From assembly GCA_963771845.1 (NCBI GenBank), contig CAVYVC010000024.1:186001-250000 (forward strand): a stretch of DNA of 64,000 bases, written 5' to 3'. The notes beneath the pieces were generated by a model. It was not told the origin of the DNA. It ran no database searches and was given only the letters and a program-made list of their open reading frames with translations. Positions 28,012 through 37,475 of this stretch are shown here, one piece after another. Both the position numbers and the translations under genes were made by a program. The stretch comes from VAZQ01 sp963771845 (GTDB taxonomy: Bacteria > Pseudomonadota > Alphaproteobacteria > Rhizobiales > Xanthobacteraceae). Numbering within the stretch: the stretch's first letter is position 1; each line of letters begins with the position of its first letter.

Positions 28012-29037
28012 ATGATGCAGGCTGCACAAAATCCTCGCTGGGACGGGCTCGTGGATCCGTTTGCGCGCGCGATCACCTATCTGCGCGTCTCGGTGACGGA
28101 TCGATGCGATTTTCGCTGTGTTTATTGCATGGCGGAAAACATGGCCTTCCTGCCGAAGGCCGATCTTCTCAGCCTGGAAGAGCTCGACCGGCTGTGCAGC
28201 GCCTTTATCGCGCGCGGAGTACGCAAGCTCCGCCTGACTGGGGGCGAGCCACTGGTACGCCGGGGCATCATGACGTTGTTTGCATCTCTTTCGCGCCATC
28301 TCGCTGCCGGCGCTCTGGGCGAGCTCACCCTCACCACGAACGGCTCGCAGCTCCCCAAATATGCGCGTGAGCTCGCAAGCCATGGAGTGCGTCGCATCAA
28401 TGTCTCGCTTGACACGCTTGATGTCGACAAGTTCCGCGCCATCACACGTTGGGGCGAGCTCTCCAAGGTGCTCGCAGGGATAGACGCGGCACAAGCGGCC
28501 GGCCTCAAGGTCAAGATCAACGCCGTCGCCCTCAAAGGGGTCAACGAGGACGAGTTTCCCGCCCTCATCGCTTGGGCGCATGGCCGCGGCATGGAGCTCA
28601 CGCTGATCGAGGTCATGCCGCTCGGCGATGTCGGAGAGGCCCGGCTCGAGCAGTACCTTCCGCTTTCGATCGTTCGGGCGCGCCTCTGCGAGCGCTTTAC
28701 GCTCAACGATATCGATTACCGCACCGGCGGACCTGCGCGCTATGTCACTGTCGCCGAGACCGGCGGTCGCCTTGGCTTCATCACGCCGCTTACGCACAAT
28801 TTCTGTGAATCCTGCAACCGCGTACGGGTCACCTGCACCGGGACGCTTTATATGTGCCTGGGACAGGAGGATGCGGCGGATCTGCGCACACCCTTGCGTG
28901 CGTCGCACGGCAACGAGCTTTTGCATGCGGCTATTACCGAGGCCATCTCGCGCAAGCCCAAGGGGCACGATTTCATTATCGACCGCCGCCATCAACGCCC
29001 GGCGCTCGCCCGCCACATGAGCGTCACCGGCGGCTGA
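28012..29037 (+). CDS. moaA: GTP 3',8-cyclase MoaA (molybdenum cofactor)
   Basis: 341 residues from ATG 28012. A radical SAM enzyme that performs the first step of molybdopterin synthesis on GTP together with MoaC. The N-terminal cluster motif TDRCDFRCVYCM (Cys32, 36, 39), LRLTGGEPL, and the C-terminal cluster cysteines NFCESCNRVRVTCTGTLYMC are present. The end is HMSVTGG, close to the usual C-terminal GG. It is needed by the xanthine-dehydrogenase-type enzymes coded at 43-51 kb. An upstream extension to 27895 runs through repeat DNA and is unlikely to be translated. Confidence 0.95.
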   Translation: MMQAAQNPRWDGLVDPFARAITYLRVSVTDRCDFRCVYCMAENMAFLPKADLLSLEELDRLCSAFIARGVRKLRLTGGEPLVRRGIMTLFASLSRHLAAGALGELTLTTNGSQLPKYARELASHGVRRINVSLDTLDVDKFRAITRWGELSKVLAGIDAAQAAGLKVKINAVALKGVNEDEFPALIAWAHGRGMELTLIEVMPLGDVGEARLEQYLPLSIVRARLCERFTLNDIDYRTGGPARYVTVAETGGRLGFITPLTHNFCESCNRVRVTCTGTLYMCLGQEDAADLRTPLRASHGNELLHAAITEAISRKPKGHDFIIDRRHQRPALARHMSVTGG

Positions 29038-29174
29038 GCAGCGATTTCAATTGACCTTCGCGCGCCGCTCCAACAATGTTGGCGCGCGGCATCATCCGCC
29101 CCTCGAAAGTTTGCGCCCGCATCACAATGGAGCGGCCGCTCGGCATCTCATCGAGGGTTCAAACGGAGGTTGCG

Positions 29175-29771
29175 ATGGCGGCACTGCTCAAGCTCGCCGG
29201 CATCATCGATGCAATCAATCTGCGCATCGGCAAGGTTCTGTCCTGGCTCATCCTGATCGTGGTGCTCGTTTCGGCCACCAACGCGACCGTGCGCAAGGTG
29301 TTCGACACGTCATCGAACGCCTGGCTGGAGCTGCAATGGGTGTTGTTCGGAGTCATATTCCTCCTGTGCTCGCCCTGGACATTGCTGGCCAACGAGCACA
29401 TCCGCATCGACATCGTCAACGCAATGCTGCCCAAGAAGTGGCGCGACAGCATCGACGTTTTCGGTCATGTCTTCTTCCTGCTCCCGCTGACGATCATTAT
29501 GGTCATCACATCGGTGCCATTCTTTTTGCGATCCTTCTCGCTTAACGAGCAATCCATGAATGCCGGCGGCCTGCCGCAATGGCCGGCGAAGTCCCTGGTC
29601 CCGATCGGATTCGCGCTGCTGCTGCTCCAGGGCATTTCCGAGCTGATCAAACGAATCGCAGTGATGCAAAACCTCATTCCCGATCCACATGGTGGCGGTG
29701 GCGGCGTGCACGCCTCGGCGGAGGCCGAGGCCGAGCGCTTTCTTGCGGTGGCCAAGGGCGAAGCAGAATAA
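29175..29771 (+). CDS. dctQ: TRAP transporter small permease (DctQ type)
   Basis: 198 residues from ATG 29175, preceded by ACGGAGG. Four hydrophobic segments (VLSWLILIVVLV, WVLFGVIFLLCSPWTLL, VFFLLPLTIIMVITSVPF, SLVPIGFALLLLQGISELI) and the EHIRIDIV motif after the second are usual for DctQ. The tail is glycine, alanine and glutamate rich. It forms the membrane complex with the DctM subunit encoded 24 bases downstream. Confidence 0.9.
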   Translation: MAALLKLAGIIDAINLRIGKVLSWLILIVVLVSATNATVRKVFDTSSNAWLELQWVLFGVIFLLCSPWTLLANEHIRIDIVNAMLPKKWRDSIDVFGHVFFLLPLTIIMVITSVPFFLRSFSLNEQSMNAGGLPQWPAKSLVPIGFALLLLQGISELIKRIAVMQNLIPDPHGGGGGVHASAEAEAERFLAVAKGEAE

Positions 29772-29795
29772 GTTCAGGCCGGAGCCACGACGACC

Positions 29796-31613
29796 ATGAC
29801 GGCACTCCTCATTCATTACATGCCGCCGATCATGTTCGCCTCGCTGGTGATCTTTCTGCTGCTCGGCTATCCCGTTGCCTTTTCGCTTGCTGCCAACGGG
29901 CTGATCTTCGGGTTGCTCGGCATCGAGCTCGGGCTGTTCCGTCCCGACTTCCTGCAGGCGCTGCCCGAGCGAATCTACGGCATCATGAACAACGATGTTC
30001 TGCTGGCGATTCCGTTCTTCACCTTCATGGGACTGATCCTCGAGCGCTCCGGCATGGCCGAGGATCTGCTCGACACCATCGGGCAATTGTTTGGAACGAT
30101 CCGCGGCGGGCTGGCCTATGCGGTGGTCTTCGTCGGCGCGCTGTTGGCGGCGACCACCGGCGTGGTCGCGGCCTCGGTGATCTCCATGGGACTGATCTCG
30201 CTGCCGATCATGCTGCGCTACGGGTATGACCGGCGCGTCGCATCGGGCGTGATCGCCGCATCCGGCACCCTGGCGCAGATCATCCCGCCCTCCCTGGTGC
30301 TCATCGTGATGGCCGACCAGCTCGGCCGTTCCGTCGGCGACATGTACGAGGGTGCGTTTCTTCCCGGGCTCATGCTTGCGGGCCTTTATGCGGGATACGT
30401 TCTGTTGGTCAGCATTCTGTTTCCAAAGTTCGCTCCGGGCCTGCCGGTCGAGACGATCGGTTATCGGGAGCCGGACGGCGCGCGCGGGGTCTGGCAGCTC
30501 GGCGTGCTGGTCGTGTTCGCCGGCGTCGTTGCCTACTATCTGATGCGGCAGACGAATGTGCGGGCAGGCGCCGACTTCGTGGTGCTCACCATGTCGCTCG
30601 GCGTGGTGGTGTCATTCCTGTGCGCGGTGTTCAACCGTCTGTTCGGGACGCGATTCTTCTACGTCACCGCCGTCCTGACGCTGCTGTTCGTCGCGGCCTG
30701 GTATTACCTGGACACACACGAGCATGAGAACTGGGCGTTGCTGGTGGCCGCACTGTCGGCCGGCGCAGCCTATGCCTTCGTCGCCGCGCTGATCGAGCAG
30801 ACCACCGGTTTGCGCATCGTCTCGGCCATGGCCGAGCAGGTGACATTCGCCATGGTCCCGCCGCTCGCACTGATCTTCCTCGTCCTCGGCACGATCTTCA
30901 TCGGGGTCGCCACCCCGACCGAAGGCGGCGCCATGGGGGCAACCGGCGCACTGGCGCTGGCCTTGGTCAAGCGGCGCTTGAGCTGGGACTTGACGCGACA
31001 GGCGGCCGAGACCACCGCCAAGCTTGCCTCGTTTGTGGTTTTCATCCTGATCGGCGCCCGCGTGTTCTCGCTCACCTTCTATGGCGTGGACGGACACAGA
31101 TGGGTGGAGAATTTGCTGGTCACGCTGCCCGGTGGGCAGATCGGATTTCTCGCCTTCGTCAATATTTTCGTTTTCGTGCTCGCCTTCTTCCTCGACTTTT
31201 TCGAGATCGCTTTCATCGTGATCCCCCTGCTCGGTCCGGCCGCCGAGCACCTCGGCATCGATCTCATCTGGTTCGGCGTGGTGCTGGGAGTGAACATGCA
31301 GACGTCGTTCATGCATCCCCCGTTCGGGTTTGCATTGTTCTATCTACGCTCGGTTGCTCCGCGTGAGTCGTACGTGGACCGCATCTCCGGCAAGCGCATG
31401 CCGCCGGTGACCACGGGAGAGATCTACTGGGGCGCGGTCCCGTTCGTGGCAATCCAGTGTCTTGCTGTCGCGCTCGTGATTGCGTTTCCGCTTCTCGTCA
31501 TGCACTACAAGGGCACTGCGACGGTGGTCGATCCCTCCAAGGTGAAGATCGAGATTCCGCAGATCGAGCTGCCGCCTCCGATCGATTTCGGCCCGCCCGC
31601 CAAGATGCAATAG
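29796..31613 (+). CDS. dctM: TRAP transporter large permease (DctM type, long form)
   Basis: 605 residues, longer than the usual 430. Motifs: FLLLGYPVAFSLAANG, PFFTFMGLILERSGMAEDLL, AATTGVVAASVISMGLISLP, ASGTLAQIIPPSLVLIVMADQ and, after a region of extra helices (about 215-330), TPTEGGAMGATGALALA and LGVNMQTSFMHPPFGFALFYLRSVAP. This extended type belongs with FcbT/TakP-type receptors for chloroaromatic or 2-oxo acids. It is the sodium- or proton-coupled transport subunit of the DctQ/M complex. Confidence 0.92.
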   Translation: MTALLIHYMPPIMFASLVIFLLLGYPVAFSLAANGLIFGLLGIELGLFRPDFLQALPERIYGIMNNDVLLAIPFFTFMGLILERSGMAEDLLDTIGQLFGTIRGGLAYAVVFVGALLAATTGVVAASVISMGLISLPIMLRYGYDRRVASGVIAASGTLAQIIPPSLVLIVMADQLGRSVGDMYEGAFLPGLMLAGLYAGYVLLVSILFPKFAPGLPVETIGYREPDGARGVWQLGVLVVFAGVVAYYLMRQTNVRAGADFVVLTMSLGVVVSFLCAVFNRLFGTRFFYVTAVLTLLFVAAWYYLDTHEHENWALLVAALSAGAAYAFVAALIEQTTGLRIVSAMAEQVTFAMVPPLALIFLVLGTIFIGVATPTEGGAMGATGALALALVKRRLSWDLTRQAAETTAKLASFVVFILIGARVFSLTFYGVDGHRWVENLLVTLPGGQIGFLAFVNIFVFVLAFFLDFFEIAFIVIPLLGPAAEHLGIDLIWFGVVLGVNMQTSFMHPPFGFALFYLRSVAPRESYVDRISGKRMPPVTTGEIYWGAVPFVAIQCLAVALVIAFPLLVMHYKGTATVVDPSKVKIEIPQIELPPPIDFGPPAKMQ

Positions 31614-31623
31614 GGATGCAGCC

Positions 31624-31712
31624 GGTAGGTTGGGTCAAGTTCTTCACGAGACCCAACGTTCTGCCGCAACACGAACCGTTGGGTCTCGCGCAGTCGCTCG
31701 ACCCAACCTACG
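31624..31712. repeat. Interspersed repeat, GGTTGGGTC family
   Basis: It begins GGTAGGTTGGGTCAAG, carries AGACCCAACGTT / AACCGTTGGGTCTCG and ends CGACCCAACCTACGG, forming nested inverted repeats. Related copies are at 32885 and 35350. It lies between convergent dctM and dctP. Confidence 0.7.
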
Positions 31713-31747
31713 GAGGAGCGCACAGATCAGCGGAGACCGAAATTACT

Positions 31748-32836
31748 CTACGTCCGGTTGCGATTGCGCACGAGATAGCTGTCGTAGGTGAGTTCGGCGA
31801 CCTGCCACCATAGATATTGGTCGTTGCGAAAAGCGAGCAACGCTTCCCATATTTTCTTGAAGTCGGGATTCGTTGCGGAGACCTCACCGTAAAGGTCAAG
31901 CGCTGCCCGCAGCGAGGCGTCCATGATAGGTTGCGAGAAGGGGCGTAGCTGCGCGCCGGCCGCGACCAGCCGCTTGAGCGCGGCCGGATTTGCGGCATCG
32001 TATTTCGCCTGCATCCACTCGTTCGCCATGGATGAGGCGGTGCGAATGATCGATTTGTAAGGAGGCGAGAGCTCGTTCCATTTGTCCAGATTGACAAAAT
32101 TGTGCAGCATGGGCCCACCTTCCCACCAACCCGGGTAATAGTAGTACTGCGCCACCTTCTGGAAGCCGAGCTTCTCGTCGTCATAGGGGCCGACCCACTC
32201 GCAGGCGTCGAGCGTGCCTTTCTCCAAGGCGGGATAGATGTCGCCGCCGGCGATCTGCTGCGGCACTACGCCAAGCTTTGAGATCACGCGTCCGGCAAAT
32301 CCGCCGATGCGCATCTTGAGTCCGTTAAGGTCGGCAACGTCCTTGATCTCCTTGCGAAACCAGCCGCCCATCTGCGCACCGGTATTGCCGGCTGGAATTC
32401 CGTAGATGTTGAACTTCTTGTAGAAGTCGTTCATCAGCTCCATGCCGCCGCCGAAATACATCCATGCGGTCTGCATGCGGCTGTTGAGCCCGAATGGCAC
32501 GCAGGTGCCGAAAGCGAAGGTCGGGTCCTTGCCGAAATAGTAGTACGAGGCGGTGTGACACATTTCGACTGTGCCGTTCTGCACCGCGTCGGCGGCTTGC
32601 AATCCGGGTACGATCTCGCCGGCGGCAAAGGCCTGGATTTGAAATTTGTTGTCGGTCCCTTCGGCTACGGCTTTTGCGAATGCTTCCGATGCCCCATAAA
32701 TCGTATCAAGGGATTTTGGGAAGCTTGACGTGAGCCGCCATTTTAGCGCGGGCATGGACTGCGCAATTGCAGGTTTGGCAATGGCTGTCGCCGCGGCACC
32801 GGCCACAGCCGTTCGCAGGAATTGTCGGCGTTGCAT
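31748..32836 (-). CDS. dctP: TRAP transporter solute receptor (DctP/TakP type)
   Basis: 362 residues. Twin-arginine leader MQRRQFLRTAVAGAAATAIAK...AIAQ, then KWRLTSSFPKSLDTIYGA, GEIVPGLQAADAVQNGTVEMCH, GLKMRIGGFAGRVI with the arginine that binds the carboxylate, EWVGPYDDEKLGF and YYYYPGWWEGG. These match the TakP/FcbT1 receptors for 2-oxo or aromatic carboxylates. It is coded on the strand opposite to dctQM and converges on them. A paralogue follows upstream at 34079. Confidence 0.92.
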   Translation of the reverse strand: MQRRQFLRTAVAGAAATAIAKPAIAQSMPALKWRLTSSFPKSLDTIYGASEAFAKAVAEGTDNKFQIQAFAAGEIVPGLQAADAVQNGTVEMCHTASYYYFGKDPTFAFGTCVPFGLNSRMQTAWMYFGGGMELMNDFYKKFNIYGIPAGNTGAQMGGWFRKEIKDVADLNGLKMRIGGFAGRVISKLGVVPQQIAGGDIYPALEKGTLDACEWVGPYDDEKLGFQKVAQYYYYPGWWEGGPMLHNFVNLDKWNELSPPYKSIIRTASSMANEWMQAKYDAANPAALKRLVAAGAQLRPFSQPIMDASLRAALDLYGEVSATNPDFKKIWEALLAFRNDQYLWWQVAELTYDSYLVRNRNRT

Positions 32837-32884
32837 TGCGCTTCTCCATGAGATTTTGGCCTATGTCGCTACGCGCGAGCATAA

Positions 32885-32985
32885 GTTGGGTCAAGCCCTC
32901 GCAGGACCCAAGTAGGTCCCAAGTAGGACCCAAGGCTCAGGAGTTTGAACGGGCTTACTGGGTCGCGTCACGGACGCGACCCAGG
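32885..32985. repeat. Interspersed repeat, GGTTGGGTC family, rearranged copy
   Basis: It starts GTTGGGTCAAGCCC, has GGACCCAAGTAGGTCCCAAG as two 11-base direct units and ends GGTCGCGTCACGGACGCGACCC. It lies between the two dctP genes. Confidence 0.55.
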
Positions 32986-32989
32986 CTGT

Positions 32990-34079
<1,090 letters not shown>

Positions 34080-34195
34080 GGCTCCTCCTTGGTGATGATG
34101 TCAGCGCCCTTGTTCGCGGGCATTCGTGAGTTGAGGGGTTACTTTGTCCGGCCGGAGGCAGCCACGCAAGAGGGAACGGCCGCGGCGAAATGCTC

Positions 34196-35323
34196 CTAAG
34201 CCTCGATCACGATCTTCGGCGCGGCACGGCCGCCGGCCCCGAGCTGATCACGCACGGCCATGGCAATGTTGCGATAGGCAGCCGCATGCGGACCGTCGGG
34301 CTCAGTTGCGACCACCGGCAGGCCCGCGTCCGAGCTCTCGCGGATTCGCATGTGCAGCGGGACCTCGCCCAGGAATGGCACGCCATGGCGTTCTGCCTCA
34401 TGGCGTGCGCCGCCGTGGCCGAAAATGTCCGCGCGGGTGCCGCATTGCGGGCAGAGGAAATAGCTCATGTTCTCCACAATGCCGAGCACCGGCACGTTCA
34501 CGCGCTTGAACATGGCAATGCCGCGCCGCGCATCGATGAGCGCCAGGTCCTGCGGCGTCGAGACAATCACCGCGCCCTTGAGCGGCACCTGCTGTGCCAT
34601 GGTGAGTTGTGCATCCCCGGTGCCCGGCGGCATGTCCACAACCATGATGTCGAGCTTGCCCCAGTCCACCTCACGCAACATCTGGGTGAGTGCCGAAATG
34701 ACCATCGGGCCGCGCCAGATCATCGGCGTCTCTTCGTCGATCAAAAAACCGATCGACATGGCGGTGAGGCCGTAGCGGGTGATTGGCTTGAGCCGAGTGC
34801 CTCCCATGGTCTGCGGCCGCTCCCGGATGGCGAGCAGCTTGGGCAGAGAGGGTCCATAAATGTCGGCGTCCAGAATGCCGACCTTCATGCCGAGCGCGGA
34901 CAAGCCGAGCGCCAAATTGACCGCGGTCGTCGATTTGCCGACGCCGCCCTTGCCGGATGCAACCGCAATGATGGCCTCGACGCCGGGCACGCCCTGAACA
35001 GATTCACCGCGGGAAGCTCCCCGTGCGGGCGGCTGCGCCTGTGGTGGACGTGCGCCGCCTGCCCCGGGTTTGCGCTCGGCCGTCAAGGCCACGAGCGCTG
35101 AGCTCACCCCGGGCAGCGCGCGCACGGCGTCCTCGGCGCGTTTACGAACGCTTTCCCACGCCTTGACCGTGCTCGCGTCGACGGTGATGGAAAAAAACAC
35201 CTTGCCCTCGCCGGCAACCACGTCCGACAGGGTTCCGGTCCGCGGCAATGCAACGCCGTCCGGCGATTTCACGGCTTCGAGCGCCGCAAGCACCTCTTCT
35301 TTGGTAACGCTCATGCTGTCCAT
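34196..35323 (-). CDS. apbC: Mrp/ApbC family iron-sulfur cluster carrier ATPase
   Basis: 375 residues. The N-terminal 85 residues form a DUF59 (FSCA-like) domain, followed by an alanine and proline-rich linker (about 86-110) and the P-loop ATPase with ASGKGGVGKSTTAVN (122-136), DADIYGPSLPKLL and VVDMPPGTGDAQLT. A CPQCG pair (after MSYFL) binds the transferable cluster as a dimer. It acts in cytoplasmic Fe-S protein assembly. The frame is intact. Confidence 0.94.
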   Translation of the reverse strand: MDSMSVTKEEVLAALEAVKSPDGVALPRTGTLSDVVAGEGKVFFSITVDASTVKAWESVRKRAEDAVRALPGVSSALVALTAERKPGAGGARPPQAQPPARGASRGESVQGVPGVEAIIAVASGKGGVGKSTTAVNLALGLSALGMKVGILDADIYGPSLPKLLAIRERPQTMGGTRLKPITRYGLTAMSIGFLIDEETPMIWRGPMVISALTQMLREVDWGKLDIMVVDMPPGTGDAQLTMAQQVPLKGAVIVSTPQDLALIDARRGIAMFKRVNVPVLGIVENMSYFLCPQCGTRADIFGHGGARHEAERHGVPFLGEVPLHMRIRESSDAGLPVVATEPDGPHAAAYRNIAMAVRDQLGAGGRAAPKIVIEA

Positions 35324-35349
35324 ATAGGCACGAACGATTTCCTGTGGCA

Positions 35350-35435
35350 GTAGGGTTGCGTTGAGTTCTTCATGCGACCCAACATCGTGTCACGACAGAA
35401 ACGTTGGGCTCTCGCGCAGGGCTCGACCTAACGTA
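35350..35435. repeat. Interspersed repeat, GGTTGGGTC family
   Basis: It begins GTAGGGTTGCGTTGAGTTCTTC, has GCGACCCAACATCGTG and AACGTTGGGCTCTCGCG, and ends GCTCGACCTAACGTAC. It lies in the short gap between divergent apbC and the NAD(P)-dependent oxidoreductase gene. Confidence 0.6.
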
Positions 35436-35460
35436 CCAAATTCGCTCGATGGAGGGCAGG

Positions 35461-36330
35461 ATGGCGAAGGTGGCTTTTCTCGGTCTCGGCGTCATGGGTT
35501 ATCCTATGGCAGGACATCTCAAGAACAAAGGCGGCCACGACGTCACGGTTTACAATCGCACCGCTGCCAAGGCCGAGAAATGGGTTGCCCAATATGGCGG
35601 CCGCAGCGCGCCCACGCCCAAAGCCGCCGCGCAAGGCCAGGACTTTGTCATGTGCTGCGTAGGCAACGACAATGATTTGCGCGCAGTGACACTCGGAGAG
35701 AATGGCGCCTATCACGGCATGGGGAAGGGAGCGCTCTTCGTCGATCACACCACTGCGTCGGCCGAAATCGCACGCGACCTTTATTCGCAGGCTATAAAAA
35801 GCGGCTTCAATTTCGTCGATGCCCCGGTCTCGGGTGGTCAGGCCGGAGCCGAAAACGGCGTGCTCACCGTGATGTGCGGCGGCGATGCGGAGCCCTATGC
35901 CCGAGCCGAGAAGGTGATCGCCGCCTATGCCCGGATGTGCAAATTGCTTGGGACAGCCGGCAGCGGTCAGCTCACTAAAATGGTCAATCAGATCTGTATT
36001 GCGGGTCTGGTCGAAGGTTTGTCGGAAGCAATCCATTTCGCCAAGCGAGCAGGTCTCGATATTGATGCCGTGATCGAGACAATCTCGAAAGGCGCGGCAC
36101 AGTCGTGGCAGATGGAAAATCGCTATAAGACCATGGCGGCCGGGAAGTTCGACTTCGGCTTTGCCGTCGATTGGATGCGCAAGGATCTCGCAATCTGTCT
36201 CGACGAAGCGCGCAAGAACGGCGCTAGTTTGCCGGTCGCAGCGCTGATCGACGAGTTCTATGCCGAAGTGCAAAAAATGGGCGGCAGGCGCTGGGACACT
36301 TCAAGCCTGATCGCGCGACTCGAGCGATAG
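35461..36330 (+). CDS. NAD(P)-dependent 3-hydroxyisobutyrate-dehydrogenase-like oxidoreductase
   Basis: 289 residues from ATG 35461 (GGAGGGCAGG in front). It starts VAFLGLGVMGYPMAGHLKNKGG with the nucleotide-binding GLGVMG, then FVDHTTASAEIARDL, DAPVSGGQAGAENGVLTVM and GSGQLTKMVNQICIAGLVEGLSEA with the catalytic lysine (K in TKMVNQ), followed by FDFGFAVDWMRKDLAI. The family oxidises beta-hydroxyacids or reduces small aldehydes such as succinic semialdehyde. A zinc alcohol dehydrogenase converges 3 bases downstream. Confidence 0.9.
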   Translation: MAKVAFLGLGVMGYPMAGHLKNKGGHDVTVYNRTAAKAEKWVAQYGGRSAPTPKAAAQGQDFVMCCVGNDNDLRAVTLGENGAYHGMGKGALFVDHTTASAEIARDLYSQAIKSGFNFVDAPVSGGQAGAENGVLTVMCGGDAEPYARAEKVIAAYARMCKLLGTAGSGQLTKMVNQICIAGLVEGLSEAIHFAKRAGLDIDAVIETISKGAAQSWQMENRYKTMAAGKFDFGFAVDWMRKDLAICLDEARKNGASLPVAALIDEFYAEVQKMGGRRWDTSSLIARLER

Positions 36331-36332
36331 AA

Positions 36333-37331
36333 CTAGCCCGGAATGAGCACGGCCGTACCTTGCAGGCGGCCTTCGCGCAGATCCGCCAATGCATGGTTTG
36401 CCTGATCGAGCGGATAGCGCACAACGTGCGTCTTGATGCCGGCGCGCGGGGCAAGTGCCAGGAATTGCGTCGCATCCGCACGGGTGAGGTTCGCAACTGA
36501 AATGATTTGACGCTCCTCCCACAACAGCGAATAGGGAAAGCGCGGAATATCCGACATGTGAATGCCGCCGCAGACCACGCGGCCGCCTTTGCGCACTGCC
36601 CGCAGCGCCGCCGGTACGAGCGCGCCGACCGGGGCAAAGATGATGGCTGCGTCGAGCGGCTCGGGCGGCAGTTCATCCGATCCTGCGGCCCACACGGCAC
36701 CGAGCGATATCGCAAAGCTCTGTGCGGCGGTATCGCCTGCGCGCGTGAAGGCATAGACGCGGCGCCCTTGCCAGGTTGCTGCCTGACACAGGATATGCGC
36801 GGCGGCGCCGAAGCCGTAGAGGCCAATCGCGTGAGCGCTCTCGCCCGCCATGCGATAGCTGCGCCAGCCGATGAGACCGGCGCAGAGCAGCGGCGCGATC
36901 TCGCCATCATCCATGCCGTGCGGCAGAGCAAAGCAGTAGCGTGCGTCCGCCAGCACGCGGCTCGCATAGCCGCCATCGCGTGTGTAGCCGGTGAACAGCG
37001 GGTGATCGCACAGGTTCTCCCGGCCTGCGCGGCAATACGGACATATGCCGCAGGTGAAGCCAAGCCATGGAACACCGACGCGCTGGCCGAGTGCAAATCC
37101 TGCGACGCCGGCTCCCAGTGCCGCTACACGTCCTACAATCTCATGGCCCGGGATGATGGGCAGCTTGGGGTGGGGCAACTCGCCATCCACGACATGAAGG
37201 TCCGTGCGGCATACGCCGCAGGCCGCAATCTCCACCAGGATTTCACCCTCTGCCGGTGACGGTGTTTTCCGCTCACGCATGGCAAGCGGCGTGCGCAAAC
37301 TTTCGAGCACCATTGCGCGCATGTGGGTCAT
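36333..37331 (-). CDS. Zinc-dependent alcohol dehydrogenase (AdhP/Adh-like)
   Basis: 332 residues. Catalytic zinc motifs ACGVCRTDLHVVDGELPHPKLP and PGHEIVGRV, structural zinc CGICPYCRAGRENLC, and the cofactor fold IGLYGFGAAAHIL. It resembles propanol-preferring and other medium-chain alcohol dehydrogenases acting on primary alcohols. It converges with the hydroxyacid dehydrogenase and is divergent from pepN. Confidence 0.88.
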   Translation of the reverse strand: MTHMRAMVLESLRTPLAMRERKTPSPAEGEILVEIAACGVCRTDLHVVDGELPHPKLPIIPGHEIVGRVAALGAGVAGFALGQRVGVPWLGFTCGICPYCRAGRENLCDHPLFTGYTRDGGYASRVLADARYCFALPHGMDDGEIAPLLCAGLIGWRSYRMAGESAHAIGLYGFGAAAHILCQAATWQGRRVYAFTRAGDTAAQSFAISLGAVWAAGSDELPPEPLDAAIIFAPVGALVPAALRAVRKGGRVVCGGIHMSDIPRFPYSLLWEERQIISVANLTRADATQFLALAPRAGIKTHVVRYPLDQANHALADLREGRLQGTAVLIPG

Positions 37332-37475
37332 AGTGATCCGTTACTTGCGGTTGGGAACAGACATTACAAGGCAGCTTCCCTCGCGCGATCGGCCAAAGCT
37401 CCCCCGAGGAGGAGGTCGACCTTGCGCTGTCGGCAAGGTATGACGGGGCTCCCCACTTTAAAGACGAAACTCCCC